Positions 28,171-36,530 of a stretch of DNA of 58,425 bases are shown here, in pieces (the stretch's first letter is position 1; each line of letters begins with the position of its first letter). The position numbers and the translations under genes are program-made. Source of the DNA: Cognatazoarcus halotolerans. GTDB taxonomy: Bacteria; Pseudomonadota; Gammaproteobacteria; Burkholderiales; Rhodocyclaceae. Location: positions 1 through 58,425 of the forward strand of contig NZ_WUAF01000024.1 of NCBI RefSeq assembly GCF_009800965.1, written 5' to 3'. The notes beneath the pieces were generated by a model, which worked only from the letters and a program-made list of their open reading frames with translations, was not told the DNA's origin and searched no databases.

Positions 28171-28586
28171 AGCGCGCCGATGCCTTGTTGAAGCTGTCGC
28201 GCGAGCACCACACGGCGTTGTCGATCGCGCAGCGTGCGCGCCGGGCGCTGGCGGAGGGCGTTGCCGGGGAGATCGAGTCGGTGGCGGCGGCCGCCGCGCG
28301 TCGCTTCGCCGCCGAGCTCGAGCCCCATTTCCTCGATGAGGAGCGCTGGCTGCTTCCGGCGCTCGCCGGCGCGGGCGAGGACCGTCTCGTCGATCGTACG
28401 CTGGATGAGCATCACCGGCTGCGCGTGCTCGCCGCGGCGCTTCCTGATGGCGGTGCCGATGCGCTCGCGGCCTTTGCGCAGTTGTTGAGTGATCATGTGC
28501 GTTTCGAAGAACGCGAGCTCTTCGAGTGTGCGCAGGCCAGGATTCCCGCGGACGAGCTTGCCCGGCTTTCCGCGCGGGATTGCTGA
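28167..28586 (+). CDS. Hemerythrin-like domain protein
   Basis: A 139-aa four-helix protein with the hemerythrin-type ligand pattern: REHHTAL (helix 1), ELEPHFLDEERWLLP (helix 2, H...E), DEHHRLRVL (helix 3), and SDHVRFEERELFE (helix 4). Such proteins bind a di-iron centre and sense or carry oxygen or respond to nitrosative stress. The ATG overlaps the preceding TGA stop (ATGA), so it is translated with the FmdE-like gene. Confidence 0.85.
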   Translation: MKRADALLKLSREHHTALSIAQRARRALAEGVAGEIESVAAAAARRFAAELEPHFLDEERWLLPALAGAGEDRLVDRTLDEHHRLRVLAAALPDGGADALAAFAQLLSDHVRFEERELFECAQARIPADELARLSARDC

Positions 28587-28607
28587 AACCATCGGCGAGG
28601 CTACAAT
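28580..28607 (+). promoter_or_regulatory. Candidate promoter of the PLD gene
   Basis: TTGCTG and TACAAT are separated by 16 nt. The -10 ends only 8 nt before the first ATG of the PLD-like gene, so a transcript would be nearly or fully leaderless. Five of six -10 bases fit the consensus; -35 fits less well. Confidence 0.4.
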
Positions 28608-28615
28608 TGCCGGCC

Positions 28616-29188
28616 ATGATGCGTGCTCCTTCATTCGTATTGGCGCTGCTCTTTGCGCAGCCACTCCTGGCGGCAGAGTTGCCGCAGCGCATGCCTGCGA
28701 AAGGCTCGATCGAGGTGGCGTTTTCGCCGCGGGACGATGCGGAAGGCGCGCTGCTGCGTACGATCGAAGCGGCGCGTGACGCGATCTACGTGCAGAGCTA
28801 TTCCTTCACCAGCCGTCCGCTGGCTGCGGCGCTTGTGGCGGCAGCCAAACGGGGGGTGCGTGTCGAGGTGCTTGCCGATGCCCAGATGAACCGACGCCCC
28901 AAGGGCAACGTGCTGTCCCGGCTGGTTGCGGCGGGCATTCCGGTTGCGCTCGAAACCGATTATGCGGCCGCGCACAACAAGGTCATGATCATCGACCCCC
29001 GCGGCGGGCGGCCGGCGGTGGCGACCGGTTCCTACAATTTCACCTGGTCGGCGGCCAATCGGAACGCCGAGAACCTGCTGATCCTGCGGGACAATCCGGT
29101 GCTCGCCGAGGCCTACCTGGCAAACTGGGAGCAGCATCGCAACCGCGCCACGGCCGTGGATCGCAATCTCGAGCCAGTCGCAAAGTGA
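28616..29188 (+). CDS. Phospholipase D-like exported nuclease
   Basis: A 190-aa protein with a signal peptide (ending PLLAA, about residue 20) and a single PLD domain: IYVQSYSFTSRPLAAAL, KRGVRVEVLAD, then the catalytic HxKxxxxD in HNKVMIID, followed by GSYNFTWSA and NAENLLIL. Single-HKD proteins of this size dimerise and include the Nuc/BfiL-type nucleases. A periplasmic or secreted endonuclease is most likely. Two start codons, 28616 and 28619, are equally possible. Confidence 0.85.
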   Translation: MMRAPSFVLALLFAQPLLAAELPQRMPAKGSIEVAFSPRDDAEGALLRTIEAARDAIYVQSYSFTSRPLAAALVAAAKRGVRVEVLADAQMNRRPKGNVLSRLVAAGIPVALETDYAAAHNKVMIIDPRGGRPAVATGSYNFTWSAANRNAENLLILRDNPVLAEAYLANWEQHRNRATAVDRNLEPVAK

Positions 29189-29267
29189 ATCCGGGCGGCC
29201 CGCGGGCCTTGTTGCAGAACGTCCAGCCCGGCTACCGCGCGCTACGGACATACAGGATGCTTGATCG

Positions 29268-30587
29268 ATGAACGCAAACACGCCACTGGATGCGCTGGTC
29301 GATTCGGTGCTGGCTGCGCTGCAACGCCCCGGGGTGTTCATGGAGTTCGGCCTGCTGCTGATCGCCGTTCTCTTTGGCTGGTGGCTGGACCGACGCTACA
29401 GGGTGCGTCACCGCGCGCTCGCCGCAGTGGGACGAAGCGGCGCGCGTCGTCTCGGCGAGGGGGGCTTGCTGCGCCTGGTCTTTCCGCTTGGGGCGCTGCT
29501 CGTGGTGACGCTGGGGCGCGCCTTGCTGCGGCATTGGCACGAGACGCACCTGCTCGACGTGGCGGTACCGCTGTTCATCTCGATGGGCGTGGTACGCATG
29601 GTGGTGTTCGCGCTGCGTCAGGCCTTTCCGCCATCGGATTGGCTGGCTGCGGCGGAAAAGATCGTGTCGCTGGTAGTGTGGGCGGTGCTGGCATTGCACA
29701 TCGTCGGCTGGTTGCCCGAACTCATCGCCGGCATGGAGTCGGTCCAGTTTGCCATCGGCGCCCAGCAGCTGTCCCTGTGGCTGATCTTCCAGGGTGCGCT
29801 TACCGTGCTGCTGACCCTGTTGTTTGCCTTGTGGCTCTCCGGCCTGATCGAGCAGCGGCTATTGCGTTCCACTTCGCTCAATCCGAGTTTGCAGCTGGTG
29901 TTCTCGCGGATCAGCAAGGCGGCGCTGATCCTCGTCGCGGTGTTGATCGCACTGCCGCTGGTGGGCATCGATCTCACGACCCTGTCGGTGTTCGGCGGCG
30001 CGCTCGGCGTCGGGCTCGGCTTCGGCATGCAGAAGATCGCGGCCAACTACGTGTCGGGTTTCATCATTCTGCTGGATCGCTCGATCAGCATCGGCAACAT
30101 GGTTTCGGTCGGGGGCGACCGGGGCGTGGTCAGCCACATCACCACCCGCTACACGGTACTCAAGGGCCTCAACGGGGTGGAGGTATTGGTGCCGAACGAG
30201 ACTCTCGTGAGTTCGGTGGTGCAGAACGAGACCTTCACCGATACCCGCATGCTGCTGCCGGTCGATGTCCAGGTGAGTTACGGCTCGGACCTGGATCTCG
30301 CCATGTCGATCATGGTGGAAGAGGCTGCGCGGCAGCCGCGGGTACTCAAGGAGCCTGCGCCCAAGGCCTACCTCGTCAATTTCGCTGACAGCGGGATCAA
30401 TCTCCGGGTCGGCATGTGGCTTGGCGATCCCCGTGAAGGTTCGCTGGGCGTGATCTCCGAAATCAACCTTGCGGTATGGCGGCGTTTCCGCGAAGCCGGA
30501 ATCGAATTCCCGTTCCCGCAGCGCGAGGTCCGGATTCTCTCGCCGCTACCTGCAATCACCGGTCAAGTGCCGGCGGCGAGCGCCTGA
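29268..30587 (+). CDS. MscS-family mechanosensitive ion channel
   Basis: A 439-aa inner-membrane protein with about five or six helices before the MscS pore block. The pore helix and following beta domain are recognisable in FGGALGVGLGFGMQKIAANYVSGFIILL, SISIGNMVSVGG (the SIGD-like segment), GVVSHITTRYTVLKGLNGVEVLVPNE, and the C-terminal EINLAVWRRFREAGIEFPFPQREVRIL. It is larger than E. coli MscS (286 aa) because of extra N-terminal helices, closer to the MscK/YbdG-like subgroup. Function inferred: osmotic down-shock relief. Confidence 0.93.
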   Translation: MNANTPLDALVDSVLAALQRPGVFMEFGLLLIAVLFGWWLDRRYRVRHRALAAVGRSGARRLGEGGLLRLVFPLGALLVVTLGRALLRHWHETHLLDVAVPLFISMGVVRMVVFALRQAFPPSDWLAAAEKIVSLVVWAVLALHIVGWLPELIAGMESVQFAIGAQQLSLWLIFQGALTVLLTLLFALWLSGLIEQRLLRSTSLNPSLQLVFSRISKAALILVAVLIALPLVGIDLTTLSVFGGALGVGLGFGMQKIAANYVSGFIILLDRSISIGNMVSVGGDRGVVSHITTRYTVLKGLNGVEVLVPNETLVSSVVQNETFTDTRMLLPVDVQVSYGSDLDLAMSIMVEEAARQPRVLKEPAPKAYLVNFADSGINLRVGMWLGDPREGSLGVISEINLAVWRRFREAGIEFPFPQREVRILSPLPAITGQVPAASA

Positions 30588-30593
30588 AATGCT

Positions 30594-30623
30594 TTGCCGT
30601 AGCGGATGCTTTGTTCGTACAAT
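30594..30623 (+). promoter_or_regulatory. Candidate sigma-70 promoter of the desaturase gene
   Basis: TTGCCG (30594-30599) and TACAAT (30618-30623) with an 18-nt spacer sit 38 nt upstream of the desaturase ATG. Five of six -10 bases and four of six -35 bases match consensus. Confidence 0.45.
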
Positions 30624-30660
30624 CACGGAATTCTCCTTCGATTCAAGGAATTAAAAACGC

Positions 30661-31818
30661 ATGTTGTCAGGTTTCATCGATCTGCCCTGGTGGGGCTACG
30701 TGCTGGTTGCGCTGGGCATGACTCACATCACCATTGCCTCCGTCACGATCTACCTGCACCGCCATCAGGCCCATCGAGCCCTCGAGCTGCATCCGCTGCC
30801 GAGTCATTTCTTCCGCTTCTGGCTGTGGCTGACCACCGGGATGGTGACCAAGGAGTGGGCCGCCATCCACCGCAAGCATCACGCCAAATGCGAGACGGTC
30901 GACGATCCGCACAGCCCACAGGTGAAAGGCATCAGGAAGGTGCTGTGGGAGGGAGCCGAGCTCTATCGCGAAGAGGCGAAGAACCGGGAAACTCTCGACC
31001 GCTACGGCCACGGCACGCCCAATGACTGGCTGGAGCGCAACGTCTATGAGCGCAACGCCATCGGGATTGCGCTCATGCTGATCATTGACGTGGTTCTGTT
31101 CGGCGCCATCGGGATCACCATCTGGGCCGTGCAGATGGTGTGGATTCCGTTCTGGGCGGCAGGCGTCGTGAACGGCCTTGGCCACTACTGGGGCTATCGC
31201 AACTATGACTGTACGGATGCGGCCACCAATCTGGTGCCGTGGGGCATCCTCATCGGAGGAGAGGAGTTGCACAACAACCACCACTCCTTCGCCACCTCGG
31301 CCAAGCTTTCGGCCCGCTGGTACGAATTCGACATCGGCTGGATGTATATCCGCATCCTCGAGATCCTCGGTCTGGCGAAGGCCAGGAAGGTCATTCCGAC
31401 GCCGCGCTTCTGCGAGGCCCGCAAGACGCCCGATCTCGAGATGCTGCAGGCGATCATCACCCACCGCTATGATGTGATGACCCGCTACGTGGGCTCGCTC
31501 AAGCAGCTGTATCGCGAAGAACTGGACAAGCTCAAGGGCGCAGGCATCGAGCCGCGCAAGCTGCGCAGGCTGGTGCTGAGCAGCCGGGAGAAGCTCGCCG
31601 AAGCGGAGCGGGTGCAGCTCGAACGGGCGCTGGACCATAGCAAGCGCCTCGCCACCGTGGTGAAGATGCGTACCGAACTCGCCGCGCTGTGGGCGCGTTC
31701 GTCAGCCAGCAGCGAGCAGCTGCTGAGCCAGCTGCAGGATTGGATCCATCGTGCCGAGCAGAGTGGCATTGCGCAACTGCAGGAATTCTCGGGTCGGCTG
31801 CGTTGCTATGCAGCCTGA
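30661..31818 (+). CDS. Membrane fatty acid desaturase (delta-9 type)
   Basis: A 385-aa integral-membrane di-iron desaturase. Its three histidine boxes are HLHRHQAHR (box 1), HRKHHAKCE (box 2) and ELHNNHHSF (box 3), in the order and spacing of acyl-CoA or acyl-lipid delta-9 desaturases. Membrane segments flank boxes 1 and 2. After residue ~240 there is a long, charged, helical C-terminal region of about 140 residues, longer than most bacterial homologues and of unknown role. Function inferred: introducing cis double bonds into membrane fatty acids. A terminator follows. Confidence 0.92.
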   Translation: MLSGFIDLPWWGYVLVALGMTHITIASVTIYLHRHQAHRALELHPLPSHFFRFWLWLTTGMVTKEWAAIHRKHHAKCETVDDPHSPQVKGIRKVLWEGAELYREEAKNRETLDRYGHGTPNDWLERNVYERNAIGIALMLIIDVVLFGAIGITIWAVQMVWIPFWAAGVVNGLGHYWGYRNYDCTDAATNLVPWGILIGGEELHNNHHSFATSAKLSARWYEFDIGWMYIRILEILGLAKARKVIPTPRFCEARKTPDLEMLQAIITHRYDVMTRYVGSLKQLYREELDKLKGAGIEPRKLRRLVLSSREKLAEAERVQLERALDHSKRLATVVKMRTELAALWARSSASSEQLLSQLQDWIHRAEQSGIAQLQEFSGRLRCYAA

Positions 31819-31840
31819 GCGAACGCTCGCCATCTCGCCG

Positions 31841-31869
31841 GAAACCCGCCGTGAGGCGGGTTTCTGCTT
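31841..31869 (+). terminator. Intrinsic terminator after the desaturase gene
   Basis: A perfect 10-bp stem GAAACCCGCC / GGCGGGTTTC with a GTGA loop, followed by TGCTTTT, sits 23 nt downstream of the desaturase stop. Confidence 0.8.
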
Positions 31870-31890
31870 TTCGTGGATGCCGCGAACGCG

Positions 31891-32553
31891 ATGAGTCGGC
31901 TGATTCTCCTCAACAAACCCTATGGCGTGCTGTGCCAGTTTACCGCCGAGCCCGGACGGGCCTGCCTGAAAGACTATATCCACACGCCCGGTGTGTATGC
32001 CGCGGGACGCCTCGATGCGGACAGCGAGGGCCTGCTGTTGCTGACCGATGATGGTCGCCTGCAGCACCGTATCGCCCATCCCGATCACAAGGAAGCCAAA
32101 CGCTATCTGGTACAGGTGGAAGGTGAGGCCGGGCCGGAGGCGCTGGCGAGGCTGGCGGCCGGGGTGGATCTGGGCGATTTCGTTACCCGGCCCTGCCGGG
32201 CCTGGCTGGTCGCGGAGCCCGAGTGGCTGTGGCCGCGCGACCCACCGGTGCGATTTCGCAAGACCGTGCCGACCAGCTGGCTCGAGATCGAACTGGTCGA
32301 AGGCAAGAACCGGCAGGTGCGGCGCATGACCGCCCGGGTCGGCCTGCCGACGCTGCGCCTCGTGCGCATCGCGATCGGTGCCTGGCGGCTCGATGGCCTC
32401 GCGCCGGGCGAGTCGCGCAGCGTCGAACTCCCCGGCGGCGGTCAACGACGCGCCGGGCCGGGCGTTAAGCCAGTCGAGCGGCCGACTTCGCCGCACATTT
32501 CTCGAGGAGGGCCCCGCCGGGACCCTCGCCCGAACAAAGGATCTTCCCGATGA
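31891..32553 (+). CDS. rluE: 23S rRNA pseudouridine(2457) synthase-like, RluE
   Basis: A 220-aa pseudouridine synthase of the RsuA/RluB/RluE family. It lacks the N-terminal S4 domain and begins almost directly with [17 protein letters not shown], as RluE does. The catalytic loop is [17 protein letters not shown], with the nucleophilic Asp, and the C-terminal GKNRQVRRM block is intact. RluE modifies U2457 in E. coli 23S rRNA. The C-terminus has an unusual basic, low-complexity tail (about 35 residues) that runs to a stop overlapping the next gene by 4 nt. Confidence 0.9.
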   Translation: MSRLILLNKPYGVLCQFTAEPGRACLKDYIHTPGVYAAGRLDADSEGLLLLTDDGRLQHRIAHPDHKEAKRYLVQVEGEAGPEALARLAAGVDLGDFVTRPCRAWLVAEPEWLWPRDPPVRFRKTVPTSWLEIELVEGKNRQVRRMTARVGLPTLRLVRIAIGAWRLDGLAPGESRSVELPGGGQRRAGPGVKPVERPTSPHISRGGPRRDPRPNKGSSR

Positions 32554-33002
32554 AGCGCTCTTGCCGTGGCATGCGTGCCGCTATCGCTTTCTCCACCGCA
32601 TTGTTTGCCGGTGCCGCCGCGGCCCAGCTGCCGGTCGCGGAGCTGTCTGCCGGCATGTACCGGATCGAGGCCGAGGTGGCGGCGACCTTCGAGAGCCGCG
32701 CGATCGGGCTCATGAATCGTCCGGAGATGGCGCCGCAGCATGGCATGCTGTTCATCTTCACCGCAGACGACCGGCACTGCATGTGGATGCGCAATACCCT
32801 GCTGCCGCTGTCGGTGGCCTTTCTCGACGGAGAAGGGCGCATCATCAATATCGAGCAGATGCAGCCCCGGACCGAAGACAACCACTGCGCCGCCAAGCCG
32901 GCGCGCTATGCGCTGGAGATGAATCTTGGCTGGTTTGCAGCACGCGGGCTCGGGCCGGGCGCGCGCATCTCCGGCATCCCGCGCGGCACGCCGCCCAATT
33001 GA
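32550..33002 (+). CDS. DUF192 family exported protein
   Basis: A 150-aa protein with a signal peptide (cleavage after AAA, about residue 25) and a DUF192 domain: [43 protein letters not shown], and the ending [21 protein letters not shown]. The family is small, periplasmic and of unknown function. Start overlaps rluE by 4 nt. Convergent with flhA, with 4 nt between their stop codons. Confidence 0.88.
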   Translation: MKRSCRGMRAAIAFSTALFAGAAAAQLPVAELSAGMYRIEAEVAATFESRAIGLMNRPEMAPQHGMLFIFTADDRHCMWMRNTLLPLSVAFLDGEGRIINIEQMQPRTEDNHCAAKPARYALEMNLGWFAARGLGPGARISGIPRGTPPN

Positions 33003-33006
33003 GTCG

Positions 33007-35103
33007 TCAGCCGCCGGCGCCGACCACGCCCGTGACCCGGATGGTGCGGTTTTCCGGTACTTCCGAATTGGCGATGACTTTGAGGCCGGGCACCGAGCGG
33101 CGCAGGAAGCGCGACAGCAGCCAGCGCAGCGGCGCCGGCACGAGCAGCACCGCGGGCAGGCCAATGCTCTCCTGACGCTGCGCGAGTTCGGCGGTCTGGC
33201 GCAGCAAGGTGTCGGCCAGGCCTGGTTCGATTGCGCCGCCTTCCGTGCCACCGCTGCCGACCGCCTGCAACAGGACGCGCTCCAGACCGGGTTCCAGGGT
33301 CAGCACCTGTAGCTCCGCGCCGCCGGGGAAGAGCGCCTGCATGATCGCCCGGCCGAGTGCGGCGCGTACCCGTGAGGTGAGCTCCACGGCATCCTGGGTA
33401 CGTGGCGCGTTCTCGGCAAGGGTTTCGATGATGCTGCGCATGTCGCGGATATTGACGCCTTCCTCGAGCAGATTCTGAAGGACCCGCTGGACGGTCGCGA
33501 GCGGCAGCAGCTTCGGTACGAGATCCTCGACCAGCTTGGGTGTTTCGCGACCGATGTGATCCAGCAGGGCCTGCGCCTCCTGGCGGCCCAGCAGCTCGGC
33601 CGCGTGATCGAGGATGAGCTGATTCAGATGGGTGGCCACCACCGTACTCGAGTCAACCACCGTGTAGCCCAGCGCATGCGCCTGCTCGCGTTGCCCCGCG
33701 TCGATCCAGAACGCCTGCAGGCCGAAGGCCGGGTCACGGGTCTCGCGGCCGGGCAGCGGGCCGGCGACGCGGCCCGGGTTGATCGCCATGAACTGACCGG
33801 GGTGGGCCTCGCCGCTGCCGATTTCCACGCCCTTGAGGGTGATGCGGTAGGCGTTCGGCTTGAGCTCGAGGTTGTCGCGGATGTGCACCGAGGCGGTCAG
33901 GAAGCCGACCTCCTGGGCGAATTTCTTGCGCAGTCCGCGGATGCGTTTGAGCAGTTCGCCGTCCTGCCCCTTGTCGACCATCGGGATCAAGCGGTAGCCG
34001 ACCTCGAGGCCAAGCACGTCCACCGGGGTGACATCGCTCCAGCTGGCCTCCTGTGACTCGGGCGCGGCGGCTGCCGGCGCCGCCTGCTGAGCGGCCTGTT
34101 TTTCGGCGGGCTCAATGCTGCGGCTCTTGATCTTGCGCCAGGCGCCGAAGCCGAGCAGGCTGGCGAGCAGCAGGAAAACCAGGTTGGGCATGCCCGGGAT
34201 CAGTCCGAGGATGCCGAGAATTGCGGCGGTGAGGATCAGTACCTGTGGGTTGGCGAAGACCTGCTGGATGACCTGGCCGCCGACATCGCCCTCGTCGCCC
34301 ACTCTTGATACCACCAGGCCGGCTGCCACCGAGATGATCAGCGCCGGAATCTGCGCCACAAGGCCGTCGCCGATGGTCAGCAGGGTGTAGTTTTCGGCCG
34401 CCTGGGAGAGACCCATGTTGTGCTGCATGACGCCTACCACGAGGCCGCCGAGCACGTTGATCACCAGGATCAGGATGCCCGCCACGGCGTCGCCGCGCAC
34501 GAACTTAGAGGCACCATCCATGGCGCCGTAGAAGTCCGCTTCGGAGGAGATCTCGCTGCGCCGCCGCTTGGCCTCCTTGTCATCGATGAGGCCGGCGTTG
34601 AGGTCGGCGTCGATCGCCATCTGTTTGCCGGGCATCGCGTCGAGGGTGAAGCGGGCGCTCACCTCGGCGATGCGTCCCGCGCCCTTGGTGATCACCACGA
34701 AGTTGATCACCGTGAGGATGGTGAATACCACCAGGCCAACGGCGGTGTTGCCGCCGACCAGAAAGTGGCCGAAGGCCTCGATCACCTTGCCCGCGGCATC
34801 CGGTCCGGTGTGGCCGTCGAGCAGCACGATCCGTGTGGAGGCCACGTTGAGCGAGAGGCGCAGCAGGGTGGTGACCAGCAGCACGGTCGGGAAGACCGAG
34901 AAGTCGAGCGGCCGTTTGTTGTACATCGCCACCAGCATCACCATGACCGAGGTGGCGATGTTGAAGGTGAAGAACAGGTCGAGCAGAAAGGCCGGCAGCG
35001 GCAGCACCATCATCGAGAGGATGAGGATGATCAGCAGCGGCGCTGCCAGTTGGCGCAGGTTCTGCACGTTCAGCATGCTGCGCAGGGAGAGCGAATCGTT
35101 CAT
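33007..35103 (-). CDS. flhA: Flagellar export apparatus protein FlhA
   Basis: A core export-gate component of the flagellar type III secretion system. The 698-aa protein has an N-terminal half with eight membrane helices and a long cytoplasmic C-terminal half. The FHIPEP-type cytoplasmic loop is recognisable in RFTLDAMPGKQMAIDADLNAGLID and the EADFYGAMDGASKFVRGDA segment. Distinguished from type III secretion homologues by flagellar FlhB next to it. Follows flhB by 13 nt. flhF and fleN, often next in such operons, are absent here. Confidence 0.97.
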   Translation of the reverse strand: MNDSLSLRSMLNVQNLRQLAAPLLIILILSMMVLPLPAFLLDLFFTFNIATSVMVMLVAMYNKRPLDFSVFPTVLLVTTLLRLSLNVASTRIVLLDGHTGPDAAGKVIEAFGHFLVGGNTAVGLVVFTILTVINFVVITKGAGRIAEVSARFTLDAMPGKQMAIDADLNAGLIDDKEAKRRRSEISSEADFYGAMDGASKFVRGDAVAGILILVINVLGGLVVGVMQHNMGLSQAAENYTLLTIGDGLVAQIPALIISVAAGLVVSRVGDEGDVGGQVIQQVFANPQVLILTAAILGILGLIPGMPNLVFLLLASLLGFGAWRKIKSRSIEPAEKQAAQQAAPAAAAPESQEASWSDVTPVDVLGLEVGYRLIPMVDKGQDGELLKRIRGLRKKFAQEVGFLTASVHIRDNLELKPNAYRITLKGVEIGSGEAHPGQFMAINPGRVAGPLPGRETRDPAFGLQAFWIDAGQREQAHALGYTVVDSSTVVATHLNQLILDHAAELLGRQEAQALLDHIGRETPKLVEDLVPKLLPLATVQRVLQNLLEEGVNIRDMRSIIETLAENAPRTQDAVELTSRVRAALGRAIMQALFPGGAELQVLTLEPGLERVLLQAVGSGGTEGGAIEPGLADTLLRQTAELAQRQESIGLPAVLLVPAPLRWLLSRFLRRSVPGLKVIANSEVPENRTIRVTGVVGAGG

Positions 35104-35116
35104 CTTTCAGGGCCCG

Positions 35117-36259
35117 TCATTCTTCGGCTGCGCCGGGATCGAGATCCGCAGGAACCGGCAGATCGGCTGGAGCCTCCGGCGGCAGACCGCCGTTGGCGAT
35201 CCAGTGGTTGAGCTGATAGACCCAGGCCATGACCTCGGCCACCGCGGTATAGAGGGTTGCCGGCACGGTGTGCTCGAGCTCACAGTGGGCATACAGCGCC
35301 CGCGCCAGCGGTGGTGCCTCGAGCAGCGGCACCTTGTGCTCGGCGGCGAGCTCGCGGATCTTCAGGGCCACCGCGTTGCGGCCCTTGGCGATCACCACCG
35401 GCGCGCCCATGCGTGCCGCGTCGTACTTGAGCGCGACCGCGAAGTGCGTCGGGTTGGTCACCACCACGTCGGCTTCCGGAACCTTCGACATCATGCGCCG
35501 GCGAGCCATCTCGCGCTGGGTCTGGCGGATGCGTGCCTTCACCTGTGGGTCGCCTTCGGTCTCCTTGGCTTCCTGACGGACCTCTTCCTTCGTCATGCGC
35601 AGGCGCTTGTGGTACTGCCACAGCTGGAAGGGCACGTCGATGAGCGCCAGCAGGGCGAGGCTGGATACGATCAGCAGCGCGGCGAACAGCACCGTGGCGG
35701 CGAAGTCGGGCATGCTCGCGCCAAGCGGTTGGGTCATCAAGGCCATGAGGTGGTCCTGGTCGTGCCAGATCACCCAGGTGCCAATGCCGCCGACCAGGCT
35801 TGCCTTGAGCAAGGCCTTGACCATTTCCGCGAGGCCGTGGGTCGAGAACATCCGCTCGAGACCCTTGAGCGGATTCATGCGGGTGAGATCGGGTCCGAGG
35901 GCCTTCGACGAAACCACCCACCCGCCCAGCGAGAGCGGGCCTGCGACGGCGGCGAGCATCAGCAGCACCATCAGGGGGCTGATCGTGAGCAGCCCGTCGA
36001 TCGACAGTTCGCGAAAGGTCGCTGCCATGGCGGTGGGGTCGAAGGCAGCCTCGCGCGGGATCGACATGCCCTGACGCATGAGGCCGAACAGGCGCTCTGA
36101 GAGGAACTGGCCCATCACCCACAGGCCGGCGACGCCACACATCATGACCAGAAAGGTCGATAGCTCCCGCGACTGCGGAACCTGCCCTTCTTCGCGAGCC
36201 TGTTCCAGCCGTCGTGCTGAGGGTGATTCCGTTTTTTCGAGGTCGCTTTCCTCGGCCAT
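35117..36259 (-). CDS. flhB: Flagellar export apparatus switch protein FlhB
   Basis: Controls substrate specificity switching of flagellar export. The 380-aa protein begins with the family N-terminus (LEKTESPSARRLEQAREEGQVPQSREL), has four membrane segments (about residues 33-55, 90-110, 140-165 and 185-210), then the cytoplasmic domain with the autocleavage site NPTH at residues 269-272, the same numbering as in Salmonella. AAGGAGT precedes the start codon. It opens the flhB-flhA pair. Confidence 0.97.
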   Translation of the reverse strand: MAEESDLEKTESPSARRLEQAREEGQVPQSRELSTFLVMMCGVAGLWVMGQFLSERLFGLMRQGMSIPREAAFDPTAMAATFRELSIDGLLTISPLMVLLMLAAVAGPLSLGGWVVSSKALGPDLTRMNPLKGLERMFSTHGLAEMVKALLKASLVGGIGTWVIWHDQDHLMALMTQPLGASMPDFAATVLFAALLIVSSLALLALIDVPFQLWQYHKRLRMTKEEVRQEAKETEGDPQVKARIRQTQREMARRRMMSKVPEADVVVTNPTHFAVALKYDAARMGAPVVIAKGRNAVALKIRELAAEHKVPLLEAPPLARALYAHCELEHTVPATLYTAVAEVMAWVYQLNHWIANGGLPPEAPADLPVPADLDPGAAEE

Positions 36260-36281
36260 GCGCCCGGACTCCTTGTATGGT

Positions 36282-36294
36282 GCCGATTATCGGC
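36282..36294 (-). promoter_or_regulatory. Palindromic GCCGATAATCGGC upstream of flhB (possible sigma-28 -10)
   Basis: The minus strand contains GCCGATAA, an exact match to the -10 consensus of the flagellar sigma-28 (FliA), 28 nt upstream of flhB. It is embedded in a perfect 13-bp palindrome, so it might instead be an operator or hairpin. No TAAA -35 element is found at the proper distance, which weakens the sigma-28 call. Confidence 0.3.
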
Positions 36295-36480
36295 CGTGGC
36301 AAGGCGGATGAAGGCCCGGAAAGAGGGGGGATACCGTGGTAATTCGGGCAAATGCCGTGATTGCGCGATCACGCGAATGGGGCCGTGCGCAGTCCGGTCG
36401 ACCGCAGATCGCAGTGCCACGCGCGCCTAAGCGCCGGCGACGATGAAGATCGCCACGCTAGTGTTACGCCTGAACAGGAG

Positions 36481-36501
36481 AATCCCGGCATGGCCGGGAT
36501 T
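36481..36501 (-). terminator. Hairpin downstream of glnS
   Basis: A 9-bp perfect inverted repeat (AATCCCGGC / GCCGGGATT) with a 3-nt loop lies 30-50 nt beyond the glnS stop on the minus strand. The T-run after it is poor, so termination would be weak or aided by other factors. The rest of the 36260-36530 gap, apart from the flhB palindrome, shows nothing notable. Confidence 0.45.
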
Positions 36502-36530
36502 TCCTTGTGCAGAGGTCGGTGTTGCGCCGC

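Noticed and set aside
29197-29208. GGCCCGCGGGCC palindrome after the PLD gene as a terminator
   Set aside because: It has no loop of usable size as a stem and no T-run after it; it may only be a GC-rich chance palindrome.
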